DNA of 64,000 bases, taken from Rhodanobacter sp. 7MK24 (GTDB lineage Bacteria > Pseudomonadota > Gammaproteobacteria > Xanthomonadales > Rhodanobacteraceae). The stretch spans positions 124,001 through 188,000 of the forward strand of contig NZ_JACYXL010000008.1 in assembly GCF_014842995.1 (NCBI RefSeq), in the 5' to 3' direction. The notes under the pieces are model-generated. The model did not search any database, was not told the DNA's origin, and was given only the letters and a program-made list of their open reading frames with translations. The position numbers and the translations under genes were made by a program. Shown in pieces: positions 1 through 9,736 of the stretch. Position 1 is the stretch's first letter. Each line of letters opens with the position of its first letter.

Positions 1-1
1 G

Positions 2-1075
2 CTGTACCGCGCGCACCTCGCCGCGCGCGGCGACCGCCAGTGGGTGATGCTGGGCTATTCCGACAGCGGCAAGGACGGCGGCACGCTGGCCTCGCGCTGG
101 GGCCTGCAGCGGGCGCAGGTGGAATTGCTGGAAGTGGCGCGGGAGCACGGCATCACGCTGGCGTTCTTCCACGGCCGCGGCGGTTCGGCCAGCCGCGGCG
201 GCGCGCGCATCATGCCTGCGCTGCTGTCCTCGCCGCGCGGCTCGGTGGCCGGCAGGCTGCGCGTCACCGAACAGGGCGAGGTGATCCATCGCAAGTACGG
301 CATCCGCGCGCTGGCGCTGCGCAATCTCGAACAGACCGTGGGCGCGGTGCTGCGTGCCAGCCTGCGTCCGCGCGACGAGGATGCACGCGAGGTGCAGTGG
401 CGCGAACGCATGCATGAGCTGTCCACGCGCAGCCGGCAGGCCTATCGGGCATTGGTCGAACGCGAGGGATTCGTGGACTACTTCCGTACCGCCACGCCCA
501 TCGACGTGATCGAGCGCATGGCGCTGGGCTCGCGCCCCTCGCGCCGGCGCAGCATGCGCGGCGTGGAAGATCTGCGCGCGATCCCGTGGGTGTTCGCGTG
601 GACGCAGTGCCGCTCCATCATCACCGGCTGGTACGGCCTGGGCAGTGCGCTGGAATGGGGCGCAGCCGAATACGGCGAACAGGCGCTGGCCGAGATGGCG
701 CGCGACTGGCCGTTCTTCGCCAATGCGCTGGACGACGTGGAAATGCTGCTGGCCAAGTGCGACCTCGACATCGCCGAAGCATTCTCGCAACTCGCGGGCG
801 ACCTGCATGAGCCGTTCTTCGCGCTGATCCGCGCGGAGTTCGAGCGCAGCCGTCGCTGGCTGCTCAAGCTCAAGGCCGCGAGCGAACTGTTGCAGGGCGA
901 CACGCGCCTGGCCGCGTCGATCCGCCTGCGCAATCCCTACATCGACCCGATGAGCCTGCTCCAGGTCGACCTGCTCGGACGCTGGCGCGCGGGCGACCGC
1001 CAAGATGACGCCTTGCTGCGCGCGCTGGTGAGCTGCGTGAACGGCGTGGCGCAGGGGTTGCAGAACACCGGTTGA
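2..1075 (+). CDS. ppc: Phosphoenolpyruvate carboxylase, C-terminal part (5' end outside window)
   Basis: PEP carboxylase adds bicarbonate to phosphoenolpyruvate to make oxaloacetate, refilling the TCA cycle in the cytoplasm. The open frame enters at base 2 without a start, so about 357 C-terminal residues are visible. The family signatures are clear: the [10 protein letters not shown] block, then the glycine-rich [13 protein letters not shown] loop around the active site, and the invariant C-terminal tail QNTG that closes the active site. The C-terminal part looks intact. The stop overlaps a few bases of an upstream extension of the next frame, but the likely start of the next gene is 70 bases further on. 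Identification is secure; only the N-terminal half is missing because of the window edge. Confidence 0.97.
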   Translation: MYRAHLAARGDRQWVMLGYSDSGKDGGTLASRWGLQRAQVELLEVAREHGITLAFFHGRGGSASRGGARIMPALLSSPRGSVAGRLRVTEQGEVIHRKYGIRALALRNLEQTVGAVLRASLRPRDEDAREVQWRERMHELSTRSRQAYRALVEREGFVDYFRTATPIDVIERMALGSRPSRRRSMRGVEDLRAIPWVFAWTQCRSIITGWYGLGSALEWGAAEYGEQALAEMARDWPFFANALDDVEMLLAKCDLDIAEAFSQLAGDLHEPFFALIRAEFERSRRWLLKLKAASELLQGDTRLAASIRLRNPYIDPMSLLQVDLLGRWRAGDRQDDALLRALVSCVNGVAQGLQNTG

Positions 1076-1146
1076 TGAGGGATGTTTCGCCGGAGCCATC
1101 GGATATGCACGGAGCGCACCGCTCCGTTCCGGAACTGGGGGTTGGC

Positions 1147-1707
1147 ATGAAGCTGAAGCAGTGGCTATGCGCCGCGGTGATGGCGATGCTGGTGATGGGG
1201 CATGCGGGAAATGCCGTGGCGCAGGAAGGCGCGTCGTCCGGCAACCGGCAGTTGCAACGGCTGCTGATCGATTACCACATCGCGCAGATCATGCAGTTGG
1301 GCGTCCAGCGAGGTATAGCGCAGCTGCCGCCTTCCTCCGCCCAGAATGCCGTGCTCCTGCAGATGAGCCGACAACTCGGCATGACCTCCGATGCGACGTT
1401 CGCGGAGATCGTGACGCCCTCGCTGCGCGATTGCATTTCCGAGGATCGCGCGCGCGTGGTGGCCGATTTTCTGGAGACGGGCTCCGGCCAGGCGCTGATT
1501 GCCTGGGTAATCCAGAGCTTTCAACATCCGGGGCAGGCCATCCCCCGCCCCGACCTGGATCGGAACCTCGCCCAGTCGTTTGAGGCGAGCGGAGGTTCGG
1601 CGGCGCTCAAGCAATTTTCCGTCTGTGTAAACGATCCTGCACGCCAGCAGCAGATGGCCGTCGCACTGGTGCATTACGCGACGCGCCAGCCGGGCGATGC
1701 GAACTGA
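1147..1707 (+). CDS. Small secreted protein of unknown function
   Basis: A protein of 186 residues, probably periplasmic. The start at 1147 is preferred to an upstream in-frame ATG at 1072 because it puts a classical signal peptide (MKLKQWLCAAVMAMLVMG, cleaved near VAQEG) at the N-terminus and is preceded by a G-rich Shine-Dalgarno-like stretch. The mature part is alpha-helical in character with two cysteines (in LRDCIS and SVCVN) that could form a disulfide. A stretch with FLETGSGQALIAW faintly recalls DUF2059 proteins, but I cannot assign it to a family. It follows ppc in the same orientation and precedes a membrane protein gene; no role can be read from the context. Confidence 0.7.
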   Translation: MKLKQWLCAAVMAMLVMGHAGNAVAQEGASSGNRQLQRLLIDYHIAQIMQLGVQRGIAQLPPSSAQNAVLLQMSRQLGMTSDATFAEIVTPSLRDCISEDRARVVADFLETGSGQALIAWVIQSFQHPGQAIPRPDLDRNLAQSFEASGGSAALKQFSVCVNDPARQQQMAVALVHYATRQPGDAN

Positions 1708-1789
1708 GCCGGGCCGTCGGATTCGCCGCGCTGGCGGCGCGCATAGTGTGTGCCCGCTACGCTGACGCAGCATCAACCGGGAGTTTCCC

Positions 1790-2413
1790 ATGTCCGACCG
1801 TCCCGTACCCAAGCTCAGCCCGCTGCCTCTGCTGATCTTCAACGCGCGCTGGTTGCAGTTGCCGCTCTACCTCGGCCTGATCGTGGTGCAGTGCGTCTAC
1901 GTGTTCCTGTTCGGCAAGGAGCTGTGGCACCTGATCCGCGAGGCGCCGAAGCTGGGCGAGCAGGAGATCATGCTGATCGTGCTCGGCCTGATCGACGTGG
2001 TGATGATCTCCAACCTCCTCGTCATGGTGATCGTGGGCGGCTACGAGACCTTCATCTCGCGCCTCGGGCTGGAGAACCATCCCGACCAGCCGGAGTGGCT
2101 CAGCCACGTCAACGCCTCGGTGCTGAAGGTGAAGCTGGCGATGGCGATCATCGGGATTTCCTCGATCCATCTGCTGAAGACCTTCATTGCCGCCGGTGCG
2201 CTGCAGGGGATGCCGTTCTGTTCGCCGGCGGAACTGACGGCCATTGCCGAGAGCAGCGAAGCCGCCACCGGGCTGCAGTGCGCCACCCTTACACCGGTGG
2301 GGGTGATGTGGCAGACCATCATCCATTCGGTATTCATCCTCTCGGCCATCGGCATCGCATGGACCGACCGCATCATGCAGGCAGGCTTGCACAGGCAGCG
2401 CGAGGCGGATTGA
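1790..2413 (+). CDS. YqhA/UPF0114 family inner-membrane protein
   Basis: A 207-residue integral membrane protein of the UPF0114 (YqhA, TIGR00645) family, whose function is unknown. Three or four hydrophobic segments are visible: about residues 25-45, 60-85 (LIVLGLIDVVMISNLLVMVIVGGY), 105-125 and 165-185. The motif around GGYETFISRL followed by a short polar loop and VKLAMAIIGISSIHLLK is typical of the family. Compared with short YqhA proteins it carries an insertion of about 30 residues with two cysteines (PFCSPAEL...LQCATL) between the last two membrane segments. It stands alone between the secreted protein gene and the efflux cluster, with a hairpin 10 bases after its stop. Confidence 0.85.
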   Translation: MSDRPVPKLSPLPLLIFNARWLQLPLYLGLIVVQCVYVFLFGKELWHLIREAPKLGEQEIMLIVLGLIDVVMISNLLVMVIVGGYETFISRLGLENHPDQPEWLSHVNASVLKVKLAMAIIGISSIHLLKTFIAAGALQGMPFCSPAELTAIAESSEAATGLQCATLTPVGVMWQTIIHSVFILSAIGIAWTDRIMQAGLHRQREAD

Positions 2414-2423
2414 CCGCAAGCGG

Positions 2424-2441
2424 GCGTCCGTTTGCGGACGC
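2424..2441 (+). promoter_or_regulatory. Inverted repeat GCGTCCG-TTTG-CGGACGC
   Basis: A perfect 7-bp inverted repeat with a 4-base spacer, 10 bases after the stop of the YqhA-like gene and about 95 bases before the -24 element of the predicted sigma-54 promoter. It could be a terminator stem for the upstream gene, but no T-run follows. It could equally be an enhancer site for the cluster's Fis-type response regulator. A second, imperfect inverted repeat (GTGCC ... GGCAC) lies at 2461-2487. The choice between these roles is inference. Confidence 0.4.
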
Positions 2442-2533
2442 GGCGATCCGGATGCGGACGGTGCCTCGCCATGCCTGGCGGCGGCACGGGAAGCTGCCCT
2501 TGATTCGCAAGGCATTTTTGCGCGGATAGATGC

Positions 2534-2548
2534 TGGCATGCGGCTTGC
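2534..2548 (+). promoter_or_regulatory. Predicted sigma-54 (-24/-12) promoter of the efflux cluster
   Basis: The sequence TGGCATG-CGGC-TTGC matches the RpoN consensus TGGCACG-N4-TTGC at all but one position, with the invariant GG and GC doublets at the correct spacing. Transcription would start near 2560. That is practically at the first ATG of the adaptor gene (2561), so a downstream start such as 2579 may be used. The sigma-54-type activator encoded at the end of the same cluster is the obvious candidate regulator. Confidence 0.6.
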
Positions 2549-2560
2549 CTTGTATCGCGC

Positions 2561-3814
2561 ATGGATATCGCAAACCCGATGTATGGCATCCGCAAGCGCC
2601 GACGGCTGCGCCTCATGGTGACGGCCTGCGCCTCCCTCGTGGCCGTGCTGGCCGTGTTGGTCTGGCGGTTGGGGCCGGCGTTGCCTGCGGCGGACCGCGG
2701 CAGCCTGTGGATCGATGCCGTGCAGCAGGGCGACATGCTGCGCGAAGTGCGTGCCACCGGCACGTTGGTGCCGCGCGAGATCCGCTGGTTGGCCGCCGCC
2801 ACGCCGGCACAGGTGGAGAAGATCCTCGTATGGCCCGGCACGCAGGTGCAGCCGGATACCGTCTTGATGCAGCTATCCGACCCGCAGGTGGAGGACGCGC
2901 TGCGCAACGCGCAGGCGCAGGTGGCTGCGGCACAGGCCGAGGTCGCAGCCAAGAGGGCCGAACTCGAGTCGCAATTGCTCGATCAGCGTTCCGCCCTCGC
3001 GCAGGCGCAGTCCGATTACGCTTCGGCCAAGGTCAAGGCCGAGGCCGACACCATCGCGATCAAGGCGCAGGTGATCCCGCGCGTGCAGTACGAGCAGGGT
3101 CAGATTGCCTTGAAGCAGTTGAACGGCCGGATGCAGATCGAACAGCAGCGCGTCGCCGCGTTCGCCGCCAGCATGAAGGCGCAGATCGACGCGGTGCGGG
3201 CCGCGCTGGTGCAGCAGCAGAGCAACCTGCAGTTGCGCCAGCGCCAGGCCGACGCATTGCAGGTGAAGGCCGGCATCGCCGGCGTGCTGCAGGAAGTGGC
3301 AGTGCAGGAAGGTGCCCAGGTTGCCGCCGGCGCCAACCTCGCGCGCGTGGCGGTGCCCGACGTGCTGATCGCGCGGCTGCAGGTGCCCGAGGTGCAGGCC
3401 AAGGACGTGGCCATGGGCATGCCGGTCAGCGTGGACACGCACAACGGCGTCGTCGACGGCAAGGTGGAGCGCATCGATCCGGCCGTGCGTAACGGCAGCG
3501 TGCAAGTGGACGTGGTGCTCACCGGCAAGCTGCCGCCCGGTGCGCGGCCCGACCTCTCGGTGGATGGCCGCATCCTGATCGCGCAGCTGCGCGACGTGCT
3601 CTCGGTAGGGCGTCCCGCGCTCGCCCAGGCCGATGCCGACCTCAGCCTGTTCCGCCTTGACCCCGACGGCAACACCGCCACGCGCGTGCCGGTGCGCATC
3701 GGCGCAGCCTCGGTAGATCGCGTGCAGATACTGCGTGGACTCAAGATCGGCGACCGGGTGGTCCTTTCCGACGCCAGCCAGTGGGACAAATACGACCGCA
3801 TCAAGTTGAAGTGA
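2561..3814 (+). CDS. HlyD/MacA-like periplasmic adaptor subunit of an efflux system
   Basis: A membrane-fusion protein of 417 residues that should bridge the inner-membrane ABC complex to an outer-membrane channel. A single N-terminal membrane anchor (about residues 17-38) follows a basic RKRRRLRL stretch. Then come a lipoyl/barrel-sandwich half (TPAQVEKILVWPGTQV), a long coiled-coil hairpin rich in Ala/Gln (about residues 105-230), the second lipoyl half (VKAGIAGVLQEVAVQEGAQV) and a beta-barrel/membrane-proximal part. It opens the ABC cluster. No outer-membrane TolC-type gene is in the window, so a channel encoded elsewhere must be used. The start is uncertain: 2561 is almost leaderless from the predicted sigma-54 promoter, and ATG 2579 is an alternative. 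No strong Shine-Dalgarno is seen before either. Confidence 0.88.
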   Translation: MDIANPMYGIRKRRRLRLMVTACASLVAVLAVLVWRLGPALPAADRGSLWIDAVQQGDMLREVRATGTLVPREIRWLAAATPAQVEKILVWPGTQVQPDTVLMQLSDPQVEDALRNAQAQVAAAQAEVAAKRAELESQLLDQRSALAQAQSDYASAKVKAEADTIAIKAQVIPRVQYEQGQIALKQLNGRMQIEQQRVAAFAASMKAQIDAVRAALVQQQSNLQLRQRQADALQVKAGIAGVLQEVAVQEGAQVAAGANLARVAVPDVLIARLQVPEVQAKDVAMGMPVSVDTHNGVVDGKVERIDPAVRNGSVQVDVVLTGKLPPGARPDLSVDGRILIAQLRDVLSVGRPALAQADADLSLFRLDPDGNTATRVPVRIGAASVDRVQILRGLKIGDRVVLSDASQWDKYDRIKLK

Positions 3815-3841
3815 GCAACGAAGTTGAACCCCTCTACCTTC

Positions 3842-3922
3842 GGGCCGCCTTCATGCGGGCCATCCATGGCCCGCACCCTTCGGGCGGCGATCGCCGTGCA
3901 AATCGGCAGTCCTGCCGATTTG
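3842..3922. repeat. Intergenic double-hairpin element
   Basis: Between the adaptor and the ATPase gene lie two perfect 10-bp inverted repeats. One is 3854-3863 with 3866-3875 (TGCGGGCCAT, CC, ATGGCCCGCA). The other is 3899-3908 with 3913-3922 (CAAATCGGCA, GTCC, TGCCGATTTG). The first is flanked by a GCCGCC/GGCGGC outer stem. No T-run follows, so it is not a typical terminator. It looks like a REP-like or mRNA-stabilising/processing element inside an operon. I found no second copy in this window. Confidence 0.5.
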
Positions 3923-3963
3923 TCTCCCGGAGGGGAAGGAAAACCGCACATACCCAAGAAGAA

Positions 3964-4736
<773 letters not shown>

Positions 4737-4740
<4 letters not shown>

Positions 4741-7172
4741 ACGTCTGGCTCGCCGAGGTCTGGCGGGCATGGCGGGCCAGCCTGCGCCGGCCCGGTTTCC
4801 TGTTGCTGGCGAGTGGCGTGCTGGCGCTGGGCATCGGCGCCAACGCCGTTGCGTTCAACCTGGTCGACCAGATACTGCTCAAGCCGTTGCCGGTGCCGCA
4901 AGCATCGCGGTTGTTGGCCGTGGGCAGGCTGGAGCCGCGATGGCCGCCGCAGGTGAGCGTGCGGCAGTACGAGGCATTGCAACACCTGGAGGGCGTGCGC
5001 TCGATCGGCCTGCAGTCGTTCGTCACGGCGACGCTCAACATCGCGGGCAACGGCGTGCCGCAGCAGGTGGCCGCGGCCTACATCGACCACAGCCTGCTGC
5101 CCACGATGGGCATACAGCCCCAGTTCGGGCGCAATTTCGTGGCGGGCGAGGACGGCACGCAACCGGCGCCGGTCGTCCTGCTAAGCCATGCCTTCTGGAA
5201 GCTTCGTTACAACGGCAATCCGGACGCGATCGGCCAGAGCCTGAAAGTGGAGGGCATGCCGCACACCATCATCGGCGTGCTGCCCGAAACCTTCGACGCA
5301 ACGACGTTGAACGGCGGCGACATCCTGCTGCCGGCCAAGCTGACACCCGACGGCTCCGGCGATCAACTCGGCTACGTCGCGGTGGCCCGCCTCGCTGATG
5401 GCGCGACGCCTGCCGCCGTAGGCGCGCAGGTGGAAGCACGGTTGAAGGCGGTCGCCGACCGTTCTGCCACGGATCGCGGCATGCACGTCCGTTACGGCGC
5501 GATGGATTATCAGGCCGCCAAGAACGTGCAACTCGGCACCGTGCTGGTGTTGTTCCAAGCTTGCGCGCTGCTGGTTCTGCTGATCGCCCTGGTCAACGTG
5601 ACGAACCTTCTGCTGCTGCGCGCACTGGCACGACATCGCGACATCGCGGTGCGCAGCGCGATGGGCGCATCGAGCTTGCGCATGGCCGTGCCGTTGCTCG
5701 GTGAAAGCCTGCTGGTGGGTCTGTCCGCTGCCGGTTTTGGCGTGCTGCTTGCGCTGCTGGGCGTGGCGATCCTGCTCGGCATTCTCCCGGCCGAAGTCAC
5801 TGGCGGCGAAATGCATCTGGGCATGCACACCGTGGTGCTGACGGTGCTGGTGTCGCTGATTGCGACGCTGGTGTCGGCGATGCTCGGATTGTGGCGTGCC
5901 CGCGCCATCTCTTCGTTCGACGATTTGCGTGAGGGTGGCCGCAGTGGCGGAACGCGTTACCAGGGACGGATCTACAGCGCGCTGGTGATCGCGCAGGTGA
6001 CGCTGGCAGTGGCGCTGCTGTGCGCGTGTGGCAGCTTCCTGCGCGCGTCCTGGAACAACGCACATTTGCGCTGGGGCTTCGACTACACCAACGTGGCGAC
6101 ACTCGCGTTGTCCCCGGTGCGGGCCGATTACCCGGACGTACAGTCGGTGACGGAGTTGTCGCGGCGACTGGTCGACCGCATGCGCCAGGTGCCCGGTGTG
6201 CTCGACGTGGTGGCTGCTACCAGCCTGCCGGTGAACGACTACTTCAGTACCTTCGGCATGCCTGCGCATGCGCAAGGCCAGATGCCGACGTACGTGTACT
6301 ACCGTGCCGTGGGTACGGATTATTTCCGCTTGTTCGGCATGCGCCTGCTGCGTGGACGCCTGTTCACGCGGGACGACAGCAAGGGTGGCGAGGCCGTGGC
6401 GATCGTCAGCCAGACGGCGGCCAGGCGGATGTACGGCGGCCACGCGCTGGGCCAGCAGGTGCTGATGGACGATGCAGCCCATCCAGGCCAGCCGTGGACG
6501 GCGCGCATCGTTGGCGTGGTCGACGACACCTTCCCGCAGCAGGGTGTCGGGCGGATTCCGTCTGAGCTTTACGTGCCGCTGGCGCAGATGGCCGATGCGC
6601 TCATGACCCGCTACCGGACGATTGGGCCGATGCACTACGCACTGCGCGTACAGGGCGACCTCGCCAGCTATGGCGAGGCGCTGCGCGCGGTCGTCGCCGA
6701 GGTGGCGCCGGAGCAGCCGGTGGCAGCGATGGGCAGCATGCGCGAAGCCGTTGCCGAGCAACTGGACGGCACGCAGACCGGCGCATGGATCAGTGGCGTG
6801 TTCGCGGCACTGGCCATGCTGCTCGCCGGCACCGGCCTGTATGCGGTGATGTCGGTCGCGGTGGCGGCGCGCGAGCACGAGCTGGGCGTGCGCGCGGCAC
6901 TGGGTGCGTCGCCGATGCGACTGGCCACACTGATGCTGAGTGGCGGCATGGCACGGATCGCGGTCGGCCTGACGTTGGGGCTGATCCTGGCCGGGGTGTT
7001 CTCGCGCGTGCTGAGTACCTCGTTCAACCAGCTCGGCACGGACGGAGCGTTCGGCCCATGGGTCGCGGGCGGCGTCTGCGTGCTGTTGCTGGCCTTCGGC
7101 CTGCTTGCCTGCCTTGTGCCCGCCATCCGCGCGGGCCGGATCCAGCCCATGCGTGTCCTGCAGGGGGATTAG
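4737..7172 (+). CDS. MacB/FtsX-type ABC permease 1
   Basis: An inner-membrane permease of 811 residues with the duplicated architecture typical of MacB-like (ADOP-type) permeases. A first membrane helix (LLASGVLALGIGANAVAFNL) is followed by a large periplasmic MacB_PCD domain (about 50-250). An FtsX membrane block begins near residue 262. A second helix plus periplasmic domain begins near residue 411. A last FtsX block starts near residue 681 (AREHELGVRAALGAS, the coupling-helix motif). Its ATG overlaps the ATPase stop. It and the next two permeases start with nearly the same sequence (MN.WL.EI..AWRA), so they arose by duplication. The substrate cannot be told from sequence; antimicrobial peptides, macrolides or lipids are the usual ones for this family. 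Confidence 0.9.
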
Positions 7173-7249
7173 CCCATGGATTTCGCAACGGTATGCCGGG
7201 CGTCGCCTTGGCCAAACATCACGGACCACTTGCACGTGGAGACAGCTGC

Positions 7250-9703
7250 ATGAACACCTGGCTTACCGAGATCGGGCAGGCATGGCGCGCCAGCCTGCGC
7301 AGGCCGGGCTTCCTGTTGCTGGCGGCGGGCGTGCTGGCGCTGGGCGTGGGCTCGGCCAGCGCCGTGTTCACCATGATCGACGGCGTGCTGCTGCGGCCCA
7401 TGCCTTATCCCGAGCCGCAGCGGCTGGTGGCGCTTGGCGAGGTCGAACAAGGCAATGTGGTGGGTGCGTCGCCGCAGCAATACCAGCAACTGGCTGGTTT
7501 GCCCGGCGCGGATTCGCTCGGCATCTTCAAGAGCGATCCTCTCGCCACGAACATCGCTGGCGATGGTGAGCCGGTGCAGGTGCAAGCGCAGGAATTCGAC
7601 CACACCCTGCTGCCCACGCTGCGCGTGCAGCCTGTGCTTGGCCGCAACTTCACCGCGCCGGAAGACCAGCCGCACGGCCCGCCGGCGGTGCTGCTCTATC
7701 ACGGTTTCTGGCTGCGCCGCTTCGGCGGCAATCCTGCGGTGGTCGGAAAGACGATGCAGGTGGAAGGCGTTGCGCACACCATCGTCGGCGTGTTGCCGGC
7801 GGGTTTCGACCTCGGCCAGGCATCGATCGCGTTGCCGGTCGCATTCCGCGCGAACACACCGAACGACTCTACCGACTACACCGCGGTGGCGCGTCTGGCC
7901 CCCGGCTTTTCCCGCGAGGCGCTGGCTGTGCAAGTGCAGACACGGCTGCATACCTTCTACGTGACGCAAGGCCACAAGGCATACGCCAGCGATTACTGGC
8001 TACGGGCGCATTTCGCCACGCAGGATTTCGGCGCGGAAGAACACCAGGGCTCGCGTGCGACCTCGTTGATGTGGCTGGCCAGTGCCGCACTGTTGCTGCT
8101 GATCGCGCTGGTCAACCTCACCAACCTGATGATGCTGCGTGCGATGGGGCGCAGCCACGACGCCTCCGTGCGCGGTGCGCTCGGTGCTTCGCCGTGGCGC
8201 GTGGCGCTGCCTTCGATGGCCGACGGCGTACTGGTCGGTCTGCTCGGCGTATTGTTCGGGCAGGCATTGGCAGGCATGGGCCTGTCGGCGATACGCACGT
8301 GGATGCCGGCCGATTGGATGGTGGTGGACTGGACGCGTCCCGGCGGCCTGAGTCTCGGCTGGCCGGCGTGGGCGCTGGCTATTGCGGTCGGCCTGTTCGG
8401 CGCGCTGGTCGCCACCTTGCTGGGCTTGTGGCGTGGTCATGCCGCATTGTCGGCAGACAGCCTGCGCGAAGGCGGCCGCAGCGGCTTCAGCCGGCGCAGT
8501 GGCCTGTTGGGTCGCGTGCTGGTGATCGCCCAGGTGGCGCTGGCCTCGCTGCTGCTTTGCGCGGCCGGCGTGTTCCTGCGCACCCTGCTCGACAACGCGA
8601 AGGTGGACCTCGGCTTTGATGCGCGTGGTGTGCTCACCTTCGAACTCGCGCCGGTCAAGACGACCTATCCCGACGCCGCTTCCGTGCAGCTCTTGTCGCA
8701 GCGGCTGGTCGAACGCCTGCGCCAGATTCCCGGCGTGCGCCAGGCCGCGGTGGGTACCAACCTGCCGGCAGGCGATTTCAGCGGCCAGTGGCGGATGAAC
8801 ATGCATGTGCCGGGTGGCGAGGATTTCAACGCACAGTTACATGCGGCTGACCCGGGTTTCTTCGGGGTATTCGGCATACGCCTGCTGCAGGGTCGCCTGT
8901 TCGCCGATGCCGATGTGCGGGGCGGTGAGGCGGTGGCCATCGTCAACCAGAAATTCGCCGACCAGCACTACCACGGCCGTGCGCTGGGCCAGATCATCCA
9001 GCTCGGCTCGGGGGCAGACATGCTCTCGGCGCGCATCGTGGGGGTGGTGGCCAGCACCTGGCAGTTCGGCCCGGAAGATCCGGATGCGGCGACGCCCATC
9101 CTCTACCTGCCGCTGGCGCAGATGCCGGACGACATATTGCGCGCGTTCCGCACCTACGAGCCGCTGCGCTTCGCCATCAAGGTACAGGGCAGCCCCGACG
9201 GCTACGGTGATGCGGTGAAGCAGGCGGTGGCCGAAGTGGCGCCCTACCAGCCGATCAACCACGTGTACAGCATGGCGTGGATCGTGCGCGACATCACCAG
9301 AGATACGAAATTCGACCTCATGCTGGTCGGCTTGCTGGGTGGTCTTGCGCTGCTGCTGGCCGGTGTGGGCATGTATGCGGTGATGGCGGTGGCGGTCGCC
9401 GCGCGCGAACGCGAGTTCGGCGTGCGCGCCGCTCTGGGCGCGTCGCCGCGTCGCCTGTTGCTGCTGGTGTTGCGTGGAGGCCTGCTGCAGATCGTGCTGG
9501 GTCTCGCGGCCGGCGTGGTGCTGGGCGCAGCCGGCGCGGGCGTGCTGCGCGCGGTGGTGGTGCAGCTGGGACGCAGCGTGTTCGATCCCTGGGCCGTACT
9601 CGTCGCCTGCGTGGTGCTTGCGTGTGCCGGCGTGCTGGCCTGCCTGGTGCCTGCAGTGCGGGCAGGGCGGACGGCGCCGATGCACGCCTTGCGCGGAGAG
9701 TGA
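7250..9703 (+). CDS. MacB/FtsX-type ABC permease 2
   Basis: An 817-residue paralogue of the preceding permease. The start at 7250 (MNTWLTEIGQAWRASLRRPG) is chosen because it aligns with the first residues of permeases 1 and 3; the open frame extends far upstream but into the body of permease 1. Layout: membrane helix at 20-42, periplasmic MacB_PCD domain, FtsX block from about residue 270 (LLLLIALVNLTNLMMLRAMG), second half from about 420, and last FtsX block from about 690 with the motif AREREFGVRAALGAS. The gap to permease 1 is 77 bases and contains no obvious terminator. Like its neighbours it has no ATPase of its own and must use the shared ATP-binding subunit. Confidence 0.88.
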   Translation: MNTWLTEIGQAWRASLRRPGFLLLAAGVLALGVGSASAVFTMIDGVLLRPMPYPEPQRLVALGEVEQGNVVGASPQQYQQLAGLPGADSLGIFKSDPLATNIAGDGEPVQVQAQEFDHTLLPTLRVQPVLGRNFTAPEDQPHGPPAVLLYHGFWLRRFGGNPAVVGKTMQVEGVAHTIVGVLPAGFDLGQASIALPVAFRANTPNDSTDYTAVARLAPGFSREALAVQVQTRLHTFYVTQGHKAYASDYWLRAHFATQDFGAEEHQGSRATSLMWLASAALLLLIALVNLTNLMMLRAMGRSHDASVRGALGASPWRVALPSMADGVLVGLLGVLFGQALAGMGLSAIRTWMPADWMVVDWTRPGGLSLGWPAWALAIAVGLFGALVATLLGLWRGHAALSADSLREGGRSGFSRRSGLLGRVLVIAQVALASLLLCAAGVFLRTLLDNAKVDLGFDARGVLTFELAPVKTTYPDAASVQLLSQRLVERLRQIPGVRQAAVGTNLPAGDFSGQWRMNMHVPGGEDFNAQLHAADPGFFGVFGIRLLQGRLFADADVRGGEAVAIVNQKFADQHYHGRALGQIIQLGSGADMLSARIVGVVASTWQFGPEDPDAATPILYLPLAQMPDDILRAFRTYEPLRFAIKVQGSPDGYGDAVKQAVAEVAPYQPINHVYSMAWIVRDITRDTKFDLMLVGLLGGLALLLAGVGMYAVMAVAVAAREREFGVRAALGASPRRLLLLVLRGGLLQIVLGLAAGVVLGAAGAGVLRAVVVQLGRSVFDPWAVLVACVVLACAGVLACLVPAVRAGRTAPMHALRGE

Positions 9704-9736
9704 AGCAATGGAAGCAATGGAAGAGGCGATTCGCAC

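Noticed and set aside
5181-7235. Open frame of 684 codons on the minus strand
   Set aside because: Antisense to permease 1; His/Arg/Gln-rich composition with no domain.
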